Shown: positions 43,187 through 55,449, counted from the first letter of the stretch. The stretch is DNA of 64,000 bases from Haloferax sp. Atlit-12N (GCF_003383095.1 NZ_PSYW01000001.1:1116001-1180000); one strand, 5' to 3'. Notes: generated by a model from the letters alone, not told the origin. Numbers and translations are program-made.

Positions 43187-45052
43187 TTAGCCGAGGAAGC
43201 GACTGAAGAATCCCTTCTTCTTCTCGTCGCGCTCGTCGTCGTCGAACGACTCGACCTCCTCGACGAGCGAAGTGGTGTAGACGCCCTCCTCGTCGCCGCC
43301 GTCTTCGGACGGTTGGTCGGCACCCGCGTCAGCGTCCGAACCATCCTCGGAAGCGCCCGGTTCGGCCTCGGCGACGAGCGGTTCGTCCGTGCCGGACGCG
43401 GCCGCGTCCACCTCCTCGACGGCGGGGTCGAGGTCTGTCGGTTCGGGGTCTACTGATTCGGAGTCCTCGGCTATGTCAGACCCCGAATCGGCATCGTCGT
43501 CCGACGCCTCGACGACCGTCTCGGAGGAGTCATCGACCGGCGAATCGGCCGCCGGGGCGGCGAGCGAATCGTCTTCGACCGCATCTTCCGCGAGCGGGTC
43601 CGCGCCCGTCGCGCCGGCGTCGGCGTCCGAGACGGGGTCGTCGTCGCCGAGCGTCTCCTCGTCGGCGGCCGACGTTCCGCGGGTGACCGCTTCGAGGTCC
43701 GCCGCCAGCGGGTCGGTGTCGGGGTCCTCCTCGCCGACCGGGTCGGGGTCGGCGACCACCGAGTCGTCGGGCGCGTCGGCGGCCAGTGGGTCGGCCGGCG
43801 CGTCGGCGTCTTCGGCCTCGACTTCGGTGTCGGGTTCGACGGAGGCGTCAGATTCGACGGAGGCGTCGGCGTCCATCGGGTCGGTGACCACGTCCGTTTC
43901 GACCGCTGGGTCGTCTCCGTCTTCGGCGGCGTCCGGGTCGGGGTCCACGGGGTCGTCCGACGCCTCGGCGGCACCCCCGGAGAACGGAATCGACGCCGCG
44001 AGGTCGTCGTCGGCTGAGTCGGTTCCCGGTTCCGACTCGGCTTCGAACGTCGGTTCCGGGTCCGGTTCCGTGTCCGGGCTCAGGTCCGGTTCAGCATCCG
44101 CCGAAACTCGGTCGTCGTCCGCGACGGCGGCGGCGACGTCGCTGGGGTCGGCTTCGGGTTCCGGGGCCGGTTCGGGTTCCGGGGCCGGCTCGGACTCTGC
44201 GGCGGGGTCGGCGTCGACGTTGACGACCGAGGTGTGTTCGTCCGTCTCCGGCGCGTCGGCGGCGTCCGTCGGTTCGGCGGTCTGGTCCGCCTCGTTCGTC
44301 GCGTCGGCTTCGCTCTCGGGAGAGTCGGTTGCGTCGTCCGGAATCGGGACCGGTTCGCCGGTGAGCGCCTCGGCGAGCGCGCGGTAGCCCGCGGCCGCGA
44401 TGCTGTCGGGCGAGCGGGCGACGACCGGAACCTGCGTGCTGAGCGCCTCGCGGATGGCCGGGTCCTCGGGGACGACGGCGATGACGCCAGCGTCGAGGAG
44501 CGAGGCGACCACGTCGGCGTTCGGGTTCGACTGGTTGACGCGCGTGAGGACGACGCCGACCACGTCGGCACCGATGCGCTCGCCGAGCTGTCGGGTCTTT
44601 TCGGTGTCGCCGAGCGCCTCGCGCTCGGTCGTCGAGACCAAGACGACTTCGTCGGCGAGCTTCAGCGGGACGAAGGTGTCGTCGCTCAGCCCCGCACCCG
44701 TGTCGATGAGGACGATATCGTAGCTCGATTCGAGCGCCGAGATGACCGGTTCGAGTTCCTTGGCGTTCGCCGTCGCGAACGCTTCGAGGGCGTTCGAGCC
44801 GGGGAGCACCGAGAGTCCTGCCGGTCCCTCGTAGACGGCCGCCTCGACCGCCGCCTCGCCTGTCAATACGTCGTGAAGCGTCGCCCCATCTGGGTCGACG
44901 CCGAGCGCGCCGGCGAGATTCGGCATCCCGAGGTCACCGTCGACGACGACGACATCGTGACCGGCCATCGCGAGCGTCGTCCCGAGGTTGGCCGTGGTCG
45001 TCGTCTTTCCAACCCCGCCTTTCGCGCTGGCAACTGCGTACACCCGGGCCAT
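43187..45052 (-). CDS. minD4: MinD4-like ParA/MinD ATPase with long acidic tail
   Basis: 621 residues from MARVYAVASAKGGVGKTTTT, which has the deviant Walker A KGGVGKTT. The MinD core runs to about residue 245 (DIVLIDTGAGLSDDT is Walker B/switch II). The rest is an Asp/Glu/Ala/Pro-rich, low-complexity tail of about 360 residues that ends in a short basic-amphipathic piece, EKKKGFFSRFLG. In Haloferax volcanii, MinD4 is the paralogue with this tail; it oscillates and places archaella and chemosensory arrays at the poles. The C-terminal peptide probably contacts membrane or a partner (inference). TATA CATTTATGTG at 45084-45093. Confidence 0.9.
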   Translation of the reverse strand: MARVYAVASAKGGVGKTTTTANLGTTLAMAGHDVVVVDGDLGMPNLAGALGVDPDGATLHDVLTGEAAVEAAVYEGPAGLSVLPGSNALEAFATANAKELEPVISALESSYDIVLIDTGAGLSDDTFVPLKLADEVVLVSTTEREALGDTEKTRQLGERIGADVVGVVLTRVNQSNPNADVVASLLDAGVIAVVPEDPAIREALSTQVPVVARSPDSIAAAGYRALAEALTGEPVPIPDDATDSPESEADATNEADQTAEPTDAADAPETDEHTSVVNVDADPAAESEPAPEPEPAPEPEADPSDVAAAVADDDRVSADAEPDLSPDTEPDPEPTFEAESEPGTDSADDDLAASIPFSGGAAEASDDPVDPDPDAAEDGDDPAVETDVVTDPMDADASVESDASVEPDTEVEAEDADAPADPLAADAPDDSVVADPDPVGEEDPDTDPLAADLEAVTRGTSAADEETLGDDDPVSDADAGATGADPLAEDAVEDDSLAAPAADSPVDDSSETVVEASDDDADSGSDIAEDSESVDPEPTDLDPAVEEVDAAASGTDEPLVAEAEPGASEDGSDADAGADQPSEDGGDEEGVYTTSLVEEVESFDDDERDEKKKGFFSRFLG

Positions 45053-45083
45053 AATTCCAACGTCGAAGTCCACCCGTGACAGG

Positions 45084-45093
45084 CACATAAATG
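45084..45093 (-). promoter_or_regulatory. TATA box of minD4
   Basis: CATTTATGTG on the minus strand, about 36 bases before the ATG at 45052; leader about 10 bases. Confidence 0.55.
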
Positions 45094-45173
45094 TTCTCCG
45101 ACCGCGCTCGTCTCGAAGTCGGGACGTAGGGCGGCTCGTGCGGCGGGATACCGCGGAACGTGACCAGTCAAAG

Positions 45174-45184
45174 GTTACTTAGCC
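45174..45184 (+). promoter_or_regulatory. TATA-like box of aRF1
   Basis: gttacttagcc, centred 28 bases before the aRF1 ATG at 45207; leaderless start. Confidence 0.45.
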
Positions 45185-45206
45185 GCTGGAGGGACTAGGT
45201 GGAGTG

Positions 45207-46451
45207 ATGAGTAGCGACGCCGAGGAGGCGAGCGAGGACCGCCGAAAGTACGAATTCAAGAAGGTCATCGAGGACCTGCGAGAGTACGAAGGGTCAGGAA
45301 CGCAGCTCGTCACCATCTACATCCCCGAAGACAAGCAGATTTCCGACGTGGTTGAACACGTCATCACGGAGCACAGCGAAGCGTCTAACATCAAATCGAA
45401 GCAGACGCGCACGAACGTCCAAGACGCCCTGACGAGCATCAAAGACCGGCTCCGGTACTACGGGAATTTCCCGCCGGACAACGGCATCGTGATGTTCTCC
45501 GGCGCGGTCAACGCCGGCGGCGGCCAGACGGACATGGTCACGAAGGTGCTGGATAGCCCGCCGGAGCCGATTCAGTCGTTCCGATACCACTGCGACTCGA
45601 ACTTCCTCACCGGACCGCTCGAGGACATGCTCATGGACAAGGGCCTGTTCGGCCTCATCGTCCTCGACCGCCGCGAGGCCAACGTCGGCTGGCTCAAGGG
45701 CAAGCGCGTCGAGCCGGTCAAGAGCGCCTCGTCGCTCGTCCCCGGTAAGCAGCGCAAAGGTGGTCAGTCCGCCCAGCGTTTCGCCCGCCTCCGCCTCGAA
45801 GCCATCGACAACTTCTACCAGGAGGTCGCCGGCATGGCGAACGACCTGTTCGTCCCCAAACGACACGAGATGGACGGCATCCTCGTGGGCGGCCCCTCGC
45901 CGACGAAAGACGAGTTCCTCGACGGCGACTACCTCCACCACGAACTGCAGGACCTCGTCGTCGGGAAGTTCGACGTGGCCTACACCGACGAGTCCGGCCT
46001 CTACGACCTCGTCGACGCCGGCCAGGACGCGCTGGCCGACCAAGAGGTCATCAAGGACAAAAAGCAGATGGAGGAGTTCTTCGAGAAACTCCACCGCGGC
46101 AACGAGTCCACCTACGGGTTCGAAGCGACCCGGAAGAACCTCGTGATGGGGTCGGTCGACCGCCTCCTCATCTCCGAGGACCTGCGGAAAGACATCGCCA
46201 TCTACGACTGCGACGGGCAAGAGGAGTACGAACTCGTCGACCACCGTCACAACACGCCCACCCACGAGTGCGAGGGTGGCTCGGAGGCCGAACTGAAAGA
46301 GCGCGAGGACGTCATCGAGTGGCTCATGGACCTCGCCGACCAGCGCGGCACCGAGACGAAGTTCATCAGTACGGACTTCGAGAAAGGCGAACAGCTCTAC
46401 GACGCGTTCGGCGGTATCGCCGGCATCCTCCGGTACTCCACCGGCGTCTAA
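45207..46451 (+). CDS. prf1: Peptide chain release factor aRF1
   Basis: 414 residues from MSSDAEEASEDRRKYEFKKV (the GTG one codon before is unlikely). Both signatures are intact: NIKS in EASNIKSKQTRTN for stop-codon reading and GGQ in GKQRKGGQSAQRF for peptidyl-tRNA hydrolysis. The C-terminal domain (SVDRLLISEDLRKDIAIY and a Cys-containing mini-domain) is the part that binds aRF3/ABCE1. It reads all three stop codons. Divergent from minD4. Confidence 0.97.
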   Translation: MSSDAEEASEDRRKYEFKKVIEDLREYEGSGTQLVTIYIPEDKQISDVVEHVITEHSEASNIKSKQTRTNVQDALTSIKDRLRYYGNFPPDNGIVMFSGAVNAGGGQTDMVTKVLDSPPEPIQSFRYHCDSNFLTGPLEDMLMDKGLFGLIVLDRREANVGWLKGKRVEPVKSASSLVPGKQRKGGQSAQRFARLRLEAIDNFYQEVAGMANDLFVPKRHEMDGILVGGPSPTKDEFLDGDYLHHELQDLVVGKFDVAYTDESGLYDLVDAGQDALADQEVIKDKKQMEEFFEKLHRGNESTYGFEATRKNLVMGSVDRLLISEDLRKDIAIYDCDGQEEYELVDHRHNTPTHECEGGSEAELKEREDVIEWLMDLADQRGTETKFISTDFEKGEQLYDAFGGIAGILRYSTGV

Positions 46452-46510
46452 GCGACTCCTCCTCGGCGTCTTCGCGCGCCACGGTGTCAGACGGCACAGA
46501 GCGGCGGCGC

Positions 46511-46894
46511 TCAGAGGAACGCGTCCAACTGCGCCTGCCGACGGGCGACGTCGAAGTGCGGGTCGGTCGCCTCCCGCTGGAGTCGGTCGAGCGTGAGATG
46601 CACGTCGATGCCAGACTGTTCGGCGAACTCGACGCAGTCGACGATGCCGGCGCGGTTGAGCGCCAGCGAGTCGAGCATGCCGACGAGGAGCGCGACCGCA
46701 GCGCCCGCATCACCCTCGGGAAGCACGTCCGCGAGCGGCCGCGAGTCGCCGTCGGTCGGCACCGTCTCCGCCGGGTGAAGTCGGAGGCAGTCGGCGCACA
46801 ACCCGACAGTCAGCGCCGCCTCGGGCGCGTGAGACGCTAGCGGTTCGGGCACTGCGAAGACGGCGAGTTCGCCGTCGCAGTCGGGACAGGACAT
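46511..46894 (-). CDS. Zinc-ribbon haloarchaeal protein (DUF6276-like)
   Basis: 127 residues: MSCPDCDGELAVFAVPEPLA has CxxC at residues 3-6, with a second pair CADC about 28 residues later, then a helical acidic region (LLVGMLDSLALNRAGIVDCVEFAEQSGIDVHLTLDRL). The layout is a two-CxxC zinc ribbon at the N-terminus. Known to me only as an uncharacterised haloarchaeal family near aRF1 and atpD; role unknown. Confidence 0.72.
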   Translation of the reverse strand: MSCPDCDGELAVFAVPEPLASHAPEAALTVGLCADCLRLHPAETVPTDGDSRPLADVLPEGDAGAAVALLVGMLDSLALNRAGIVDCVEFAEQSGIDVHLTLDRLQREATDPHFDVARRQAQLDAFL

Positions 46895-46981
46895 GAGAGT
46901 CTCTACGCGCCGAGACAGTGAAAAACGGTCGGAGACTCGACCGAGAAGAGAACGGGGTCGAGAGAGAGCGGGTCAGTCGGG

Positions 46982-47671
46982 TTAGTCGGCCGTCGCCGCT
47001 TCCGCTTCGGCTGCCGCTTTCTCGGCGGCGCGCTCTTCTTTCTCTTCTTCTTCCTTCTTCGCCTTGATCTTCTTCAGACGGAAGATCTCCTCGCGTTCCT
47101 GTTCTTCGAGCTTCTGCTCGATGTACTCTTGGTTCTCGTAGAGTTCCGGCAGGAGCTTGAACTCGAGCGCGTTGACGCGGCGCTTCGTCGTCTCGATCTC
47201 TTCGAGCATCTTCTTCATCGCGGTTTCGACCTCCGCGGCAAGGATGATGGATTCGAGGAGCTCCTCGTAGGCGTCCGCGGCCTCGTCGATGCGGGCCGAG
47301 GAGCCGAGCAGCCCGTAGCCACGCTGGTCGAGGGTCTTTTTCACGCGCGAGGACTCGATCTGGGGCACGACGACGCCCATGATGTTCTTCGACTGCGTCG
47401 TGATTTCGGGGTACTCTTTCAGCGCGGCGGCCGCGCCGCGGACCGCCACGTCGCCCTCCATGGCGCGGGCCATGTTGATTTTGTTCTGCGCGCGCTCGTA
47501 GTCCTGATTGAGGTTGGCCCGCACGTCCTGGGCCTGGTCGAGGATGTCCATGAACTCCATGATGAGCCCGTCACGCTTCTGCTCGAGCGTGTCGTGGCCC
47601 CGCTCGGAGAGTTCGATGCGATCTTCGATCGCCATCAAGTTCTTGCGGGTCGGCTTGACGTCTTCGGCCAT
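46982..47671 (-). CDS. atpD: A-type ATP synthase subunit D (central stalk)
   Basis: 229 residues from [20 protein letters not shown]. Long N- and C-terminal helices form the antiparallel coiled coil of the rotor: [17 protein letters not shown]-like [20 protein letters not shown] and [23 protein letters not shown] haloarchaeal Lys/Glu-rich tail ends AEAEAATAD. It rotates inside the A3B3 head. Separated from atpB by the Bat-like gene, with its own promoter and a palindrome upstream. Confidence 0.95.
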   Translation of the reverse strand: MAEDVKPTRKNLMAIEDRIELSERGHDTLEQKRDGLIMEFMDILDQAQDVRANLNQDYERAQNKINMARAMEGDVAVRGAAAALKEYPEITTQSKNIMGVVVPQIESSRVKKTLDQRGYGLLGSSARIDEAADAYEELLESIILAAEVETAMKKMLEEIETTKRRVNALEFKLLPELYENQEYIEQKLEEQEREEIFRLKKIKAKKEEEEKEERAAEKAAAEAEAATAD

Positions 47672-47699
47672 CGTTGGCGGGGGTTGTTCGCCTGGGGTG

Positions 47700-47712
47700 T
47701 TAATCTTTTACT
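47700..47712 (-). promoter_or_regulatory. TATA-like box of atpD
   Basis: AT-rich GTAAAAGATTAAC on the minus strand, 30-40 bases before the atpD ATG at 47671. Confidence 0.5.
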
Positions 47713-47728
47713 GTCTGGCCGGCCAGAC
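47713..47728. promoter_or_regulatory. Perfect 16-bp palindrome touching the atpD promoter
   Basis: GTCTGGCCGGCCAGAC, an exact palindrome directly upstream of the atpD TATA-like region. Its place (BRE/upstream edge) is where activators or repressors act in haloarchaea. The gene just before encodes a DNA-binding LOV-GAF-HTH protein that could bind it. Confidence 0.6.
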
Positions 47729-47867
47729 CGGCTGGAATCGGTCGTGACTGGAAGGCGTCACATCTGTAGGTCGAGACCGCGATTCAGTTCGCGGGTCGAC
47801 GGGCGCTGCTGTCGGCGTCCCGGAGACGGGAGACATCGAGCGACTGTCGAAACGTCTGATATGCCCG

Positions 47868-49850
47868 TTAGTACGGTTCTCCATCGAAAAATCGAGAGAT
47901 GAGTTTTCGCTCCGCCGCGTGCAGGTGTTGGTGAAACGTCGCCCGCGAGACGCCCATCGTCTCCGCGAGTTCGTCGCCGGTGACGGCGTGGGGCCACTCG
48001 AAATACCCGCCGAGATAGGCGAGTTGGAGGGCCGACTGCTGGCGGTCGGTGAGGTCGTCGTTGACGCTCGCGACGAACTCGCGGCGCGCCTCCGGCGGTT
48101 CGGACCGGTTCGTGACGGAGCGGAGTTCGGCGTTCGCCGCGACCGTCTTGAAGTCGTCGAGGAGCGCCCGCCCCGCCACGCGGTCGGGGACGACGACCGT
48201 GAACCGACAGCCGAGGCGGTCGACTTCGAGGTCGACGAGCCGCCCGCCCGCGTCGGCGACGAGGTGGACGAGCGACCCGTCGGCGAAGGTGAGTTCGTAG
48301 AGTTCGGCGTCGTCACCGCGGGGGAGGACGTCGACGCTCCGGAGACCGTCGAGGTCGGTGTCGGCTTCCTCGAACTCCGTCGCGGGGTCCGTCGAGACGA
48401 ACAGACTCACGGTCCCGTCGTCGTGTTGGGCCGAGCCGCGGTACGAGAGTTCGCAGTCCCCCGCGGCGGCGAGTCGGACCAGCGGCTGCGTCTCGTCGCG
48501 CACCTCGAGTTCGAGTTCGAGCCGCTCGTCGGACAGCAGGGACCGCCGGCTCTCGAAGGCGTCGATGGCCGCGCCGACCGCCCTGCCGAGCGTCCCAAAC
48601 ACCACCCGGACTTGGTCGTCGAGTTCCGCGACGTCGGTGTAGACCGTCAGGACGCCGTACAGCGTCCCGCTGTGGACCAGCGGGACCGCGATGACGGAGT
48701 CGAACGGGACGAACGCCTCCGCGGAGACGCTCCCGTCGCCGACGGCCGCCGACTGGACGGTCCGCGTCTCCGCGGCGCGGGCCGTGGGGTCGGCGGGGTC
48801 CGACCGGTCGATTTCGAGGCCGTCGAGGAAGTTCGTGTTCGCGTCCGCGCCCGCGCGCTCGTTCGGGACGATGACCGCAGGCGAGAGGTCGCAGTGGCCG
48901 ACCCACGCGCAGTCGAACGAGCCGGCGGCGGTGACTCGGTCGCAGACGGTCGCTTCGAGTTCCTGTCTGCTCTCCGCGCGGACGAGCGCGCTCGTCACAT
49001 CTTCCAACAGCCCCTCGATGTGCTCGACGAGCGTCTGGAGCCGCGCGCGCTCCTCGTCGACTCTCTCGGCGTACCGCTCGGCGGCCGCCTCCGCGCGCAC
49101 GCGCTCGGTGATGTCGGTCTGGAAGCCGACGTAGTGTGTCACCTCGCCGTCCGGCCCGCTCAGCGGCGCGACGTCGACCCGGTTCCAGAACGTCTCGCCG
49201 TTCGCCCGGTAGTTCAGCAGTTCGACCGACGCCGACTCCTCGGCCTCGATGGCGCGGCGGAGTTCGGCGACGCGCTCGGGGTCCGTGTTCGGCCCCTGAA
49301 GATACCGGCAGTTCCGCCCCAGCGCCGCGTCGGCCGAGTAGCCGGTCATCGTCTCGAACGCCTCGTTGACGTAGACGAGCGGCCGGTCGGGCAACGAGCA
49401 GTCAGCGATGGTGATACCGACCGGAGCCTCGTCTATCGCCTGTTCTTTCAGGTCATCCGTTATCTTGCTCGCGGCCGCCGCGCCGCGGCGACGCCACGCG
49501 ACGACGCTTTCGACCCGCTCCGGAAGCCGCTCGAAGAGGTTCGAATCGACGACCGGGACCACGTCGGCCGCGCCGGCGTCACGGGCGGCCGCCGCCGAGA
49601 GGTCGCCGTCGCTCGGGACGACGACGACGAGCGGGACCGAGAGCGCGCCGTGGACCGCTTCGACGTCCGCGAGTCGGTCAGTCGCGAGCACGACGCAGTC
49701 GGCCTGTTCGTCCTCGGCGCGCTGGCCCGCCGCCCCGACCGACGAAGTGACCGACACCGAAAGCGGCGAGAGCACGTCAAGCAGTCGCTCCCGGTCGACG
49801 GCGGGACCGACGACCGCGAGGACGCGAGCGCGAGACGAAGTGGCGTCCAT
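47868..49850 (-). CDS. Bat-like regulator: receiver-like, LOV/PAS, GAF, bacterio-opsin-activator and HTH_10 domains
   Basis: 660 residues. 1-120: receiver-like fold without the usual phospho-Asp. 135-250: PAS domain of LOV type, with GRNCRYLQGPNTD (Cys-181 is the flavin-adduct cysteine in GxNCRFLQ motifs), then NYRANGETFWN and HYVGFQTDIT, all flavin contacts in LOV proteins. 285-440: GAF (VIAVPLVHSGTLYGVLTVYT). 440-600: bacterio-opsin-activator domain. 600-655: HTH_10 (DDLTDRQQSALQLAYLGGYF, ELAETMGVSRATFHQHLHAAE). Haloarchaeal Bat-type proteins regulate light- or oxygen-linked genes. Here it sits between atpB and atpD, same strand. TATA-like CTTACG near 49874-49880 suggests a leaderless start. 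Confidence 0.88.
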   Translation of the reverse strand: MDATSSRARVLAVVGPAVDRERLLDVLSPLSVSVTSSVGAAGQRAEDEQADCVVLATDRLADVEAVHGALSVPLVVVVPSDGDLSAAAARDAGAADVVPVVDSNLFERLPERVESVVAWRRRGAAAASKITDDLKEQAIDEAPVGITIADCSLPDRPLVYVNEAFETMTGYSADAALGRNCRYLQGPNTDPERVAELRRAIEAEESASVELLNYRANGETFWNRVDVAPLSGPDGEVTHYVGFQTDITERVRAEAAAERYAERVDEERARLQTLVEHIEGLLEDVTSALVRAESRQELEATVCDRVTAAGSFDCAWVGHCDLSPAVIVPNERAGADANTNFLDGLEIDRSDPADPTARAAETRTVQSAAVGDGSVSAEAFVPFDSVIAVPLVHSGTLYGVLTVYTDVAELDDQVRVVFGTLGRAVGAAIDAFESRRSLLSDERLELELEVRDETQPLVRLAAAGDCELSYRGSAQHDDGTVSLFVSTDPATEFEEADTDLDGLRSVDVLPRGDDAELYELTFADGSLVHLVADAGGRLVDLEVDRLGCRFTVVVPDRVAGRALLDDFKTVAANAELRSVTNRSEPPEARREFVASVNDDLTDRQQSALQLAYLGGYFEWPHAVTGDELAETMGVSRATFHQHLHAAERKLISRFFDGEPY

Positions 49851-49979
49851 GTGGAGTCGTCGTGGGCGAGACGTAAGGAAGTTCTCGCGGGCGGCGCGCG
49901 GCCGCGCGGCTCGAGAAGCTGACGGCGCGAATAGAAGAGGAGAATCGAACCGAGGGACGAACGCGGCGTTCGTCGGGGT

Positions 49980-51386
<1,407 letters not shown>

Positions 51387-51390
51387 GGTC

Positions 51391-53151
<1,761 letters not shown>

Positions 53152-53157
53152 GTTTGG

Positions 53158-53478
53158 TTATTCGTCCATCAGATCGATACCGATTGCTCTCTTGATCTGG
53201 TCACGGAGGCCACTCGCGCCGCCGGAACCGCCGAGCGTCACGAGCGTCGGCTCGATGCTGCGCTCGACCGACTGCCGGGCGTTACGCGAGAGGTGGTCGA
53301 GGTCGTCTTCGTGCATCACGATGATGCCCACGTCCTCGTCCTCCAGCGTTCGCGTCACGGCCTCGTCGAGTTCGTCGTCCTTCGCTTCGTCCGGGACGTT
53401 CTCGAACTTGCGGACGCCCGCAAGCCGAAAGCCCGTGGTGAAGTCCGGACTGCCGATAACTGCGATTTCCTGGCTCAT
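53158..53478 (-). CDS. atpF: A-type ATP synthase subunit F
   Basis: 106 residues, MSQEIAVIGSPDFTTGFRLA, with VGIIVMHEDDLDHLSRNAR and an ending of IKRAIGIDLMDE. The Rossmann-like small subunit of the central stalk that binds D. Overlaps atpC by four bases. Confidence 0.95.
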   Translation of the reverse strand: MSQEIAVIGSPDFTTGFRLAGVRKFENVPDEAKDDELDEAVTRTLEDEDVGIIVMHEDDLDHLSRNARQSVERSIEPTLVTLGGSGGASGLRDQIKRAIGIDLMDE

Positions 53479-54521
53479 AGGATGACCAGCTCCTCTTCTA
53501 TTGCATCGGGGTCCAGCCCGGCTTCGCGGCCGCGGGCGATGGCCCGGATGTTGTCCACCTCGCGCTCCTTGGCGAGGATGTACGAGACGATTGGCGTGAC
53601 AGAAAGCGGGAACACGTAACCGAGCGTGTCCGCGTACTCCAAGAGCGCCGCGTCGAGGGCGCGCTCGAAGCCGATGAGGCTGTCTGCCTCTTCGAGGTCC
53701 GAAAGGGCCGTCGAGAGGCGGTCGCCGTATCGGCTGTCACGAATCTTCGACACCAGCTCGTCCGGGCTGGTCGCCAGCGACGCGAGTTCCGACGCACGGA
53801 ACAGCGTGCCGCCCTCGATGAAGTAGTCGACGGGGTCGAGGTCGGCACCGCTGCGAGCGATGCGGAGCGCGTTGCGGGCGTTTCGGAAGTCGATTTCGGC
53901 TTCGAGGAACTCGCGGTACTGCTTTGCCTCTTCGCCGACGACCAGACCTTCGAGCAACTGCTCGTAGAAGGCGCGGTCGACCGCGTTCTCCAGCGGGACG
54001 AGGACGCCGACTTCCTCGTACTCCTCGTAGGCGGCCGCGAGGCCGTCACCGAAGATGGTGCCGGAGAGGATGCTGACGACTTCCTCCATCTCGCCTGCGT
54101 CGAGCAGTCGCGAAAAGAGTCGGTCGTCGAACTCGCCGGCGCGGATGAGGTCGGATTCGACCTCCTCACGGGATGCGCCGGAGTAGATGCCGCGGATAAT
54201 CGTCTTCACGTTCCACGCGTCGAACTTGCGGAGGTACCGCGCGATGAGGTCGTAGAGGCGGCCGTCTGCCCAGTCGAGGATATCGTTGAACTGCTTCGCC
54301 AGATTCTGGTTCAGCGCGTACTCGATGAGGTCGACGCCCGAAAAACGGCTCCCGAGCGCGTTGACCTCGGTCTCGTACTCCGATTCCTCCATGAACCGAG
54401 CGATTTCGGCCGGTCCCATACGGACCAGTTTGCGGTACTCCTCGTCGCCGAACAGGGCACTACGTCGCGCTCGAACGCGAGCGATGACGTATTCGGGATT
54501 CGAGCCGCCTGTAGTGCTCAT
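53475..54521 (-). CDS. atpC: A-type ATP synthase subunit C (V-type d)
   Basis: 348 residues of helical bundle: EYVIARVRARRSALFGDEEY, LIARYLRKFDAWNVKTIIRG, LGYVFPLSVTPIVSYILAKE and EVDNIRAIARGREAGLDPDA. Three similar helical sub-bundles form a funnel that couples the central stalk to the K ring. Overlaps atpF and atpE by four bases each. Confidence 0.95.
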   Translation of the reverse strand: MSTTGGSNPEYVIARVRARRSALFGDEEYRKLVRMGPAEIARFMEESEYETEVNALGSRFSGVDLIEYALNQNLAKQFNDILDWADGRLYDLIARYLRKFDAWNVKTIIRGIYSGASREEVESDLIRAGEFDDRLFSRLLDAGEMEEVVSILSGTIFGDGLAAAYEEYEEVGVLVPLENAVDRAFYEQLLEGLVVGEEAKQYREFLEAEIDFRNARNALRIARSGADLDPVDYFIEGGTLFRASELASLATSPDELVSKIRDSRYGDRLSTALSDLEEADSLIGFERALDAALLEYADTLGYVFPLSVTPIVSYILAKEREVDNIRAIARGREAGLDPDAIEEELVIL

Positions 54522-55102
54522 TGGTCGTCGAACAGTCGCGCACTCACTTCCTTCAGATTGTCCTCCCAGACTGTGTCGAGGACCGAGTCGAAGGTGTTGT
54601 TCACCCGGACGCGCGAGTTCGAGCCCTCGACCACGACGCCACCGAGGCAGTCGCGCTCGCCGGCGAACTCGTAGCCGTCGTAGTCTTCGAGGATGCTCGA
54701 AAGCAGGTCCTCGTCGGCGGCGCGGCCGTAGACGAAGACTTCGTCTTCGTCCTCGAACTCGACCGACGCCGCATCGAGCAGCGAGCGGGTGAGCTCTTCG
54801 CGACGGTCGCCTTCCAGCTCGGCGAGCTCGCTTTCGACCTGCTCGCGGACGCGCTGGAGCACGTCACGACGGGCGCTGAGTCGAGCCTGCTTGGCTTCGA
54901 GCTTCGCGCTGGAGAGCGCCTGTTCGCGCTCCCGTTCGAGTTGCTGCTCGACGTCCGCCTTCCGCGATTCGAGGAGCTCTTCGGCATCGGCCTCGGCTTC
55001 GGCGACGATCTCGTCTGCCTGTTCCTGGCCGTCCTGCCTGATGTCCTCTGCGCGTGCGCGGGCTTCGTCTCGGATGTCCTCAACGACGTTGTCCAAACTC
55101 AT
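54518..55102 (-). CDS. atpE: A-type ATP synthase subunit E (peripheral stalk)
   Basis: 194 residues from MSLDNVVEDIRDEARARAED. A long acidic N-terminal coiled coil (about residues 5-85) precedes a globular C-terminal domain with CLGGVVVEGSNSRVRVNNTFDSVLDTVWEDN, the canonical end. It pairs with H to form the peripheral stalk. Overlaps atpC by four bases. Confidence 0.95.
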   Translation of the reverse strand: MSLDNVVEDIRDEARARAEDIRQDGQEQADEIVAEAEADAEELLESRKADVEQQLEREREQALSSAKLEAKQARLSARRDVLQRVREQVESELAELEGDRREELTRSLLDAASVEFEDEDEVFVYGRAADEDLLSSILEDYDGYEFAGERDCLGGVVVEGSNSRVRVNNTFDSVLDTVWEDNLKEVSARLFDDQ

Positions 55103-55123
55103 AATGGGAAAGAGAGGGGGTGC

Positions 55124-55381
55124 TTAGGCCGCGAAGACAACGACCAGTGCGAGGATAACGAGGGTCTCGGGGAGAACCGTAAGGACCAGCCCGTTGACGA
55201 AGAGGTCCTCGTCTTCCGCGATGGCACCCATCGCAGCGGAACCGATGCCACGCTCCGCGTAGCCTGCGGCGAAGGCGGCGATACCGACCGAGAGGGCCGC
55301 CGCAGCGTCGGCGGTGATAGCAGGCGAGGAAGCGGTTTCATTCTGCAGTGCAGTCATGAGGGGTTCAATTGCTTCAATCAT
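55124..55381 (-). CDS. atpK: A-type ATP synthase subunit K (rotor ring proteolipid)
   Basis: 85 residues from MIEAIEPLMTALQNETASSP. Two helices: ALSVGIAAFAAGYAERGIGS and VLPETLVILALVVVFAA, with the ion-carrying Glu in LPET. The Gly-rich first helix packs the ring. One hairpin, the short type found in haloarchaea and bacteria, not the doubled or tripled form of some methanogens. Its own promoter (TATA 55443-55449) suggests extra transcripts for this multi-copy subunit. Confidence 0.94.
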   Translation of the reverse strand: MIEAIEPLMTALQNETASSPAITADAAAALSVGIAAFAAGYAERGIGSAAMGAIAEDEDLFVNGLVLTVLPETLVILALVVVFAA

Positions 55382-55442
55382 TGTGTGTTCCTGAGTACCG
55401 GATTGTCGTCTCCGAACGTCTGCATGTGGCGTCAGCCGTATC

Positions 55443-55449
55443 ATAAAGG
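55443..55449 (-). promoter_or_regulatory. Internal TATA box before atpK
   Basis: CCTTTAT within CCTTTATGA on the minus strand; predicted start near 55418 and a leader of about 37 bases before atpK. Confidence 0.5.
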
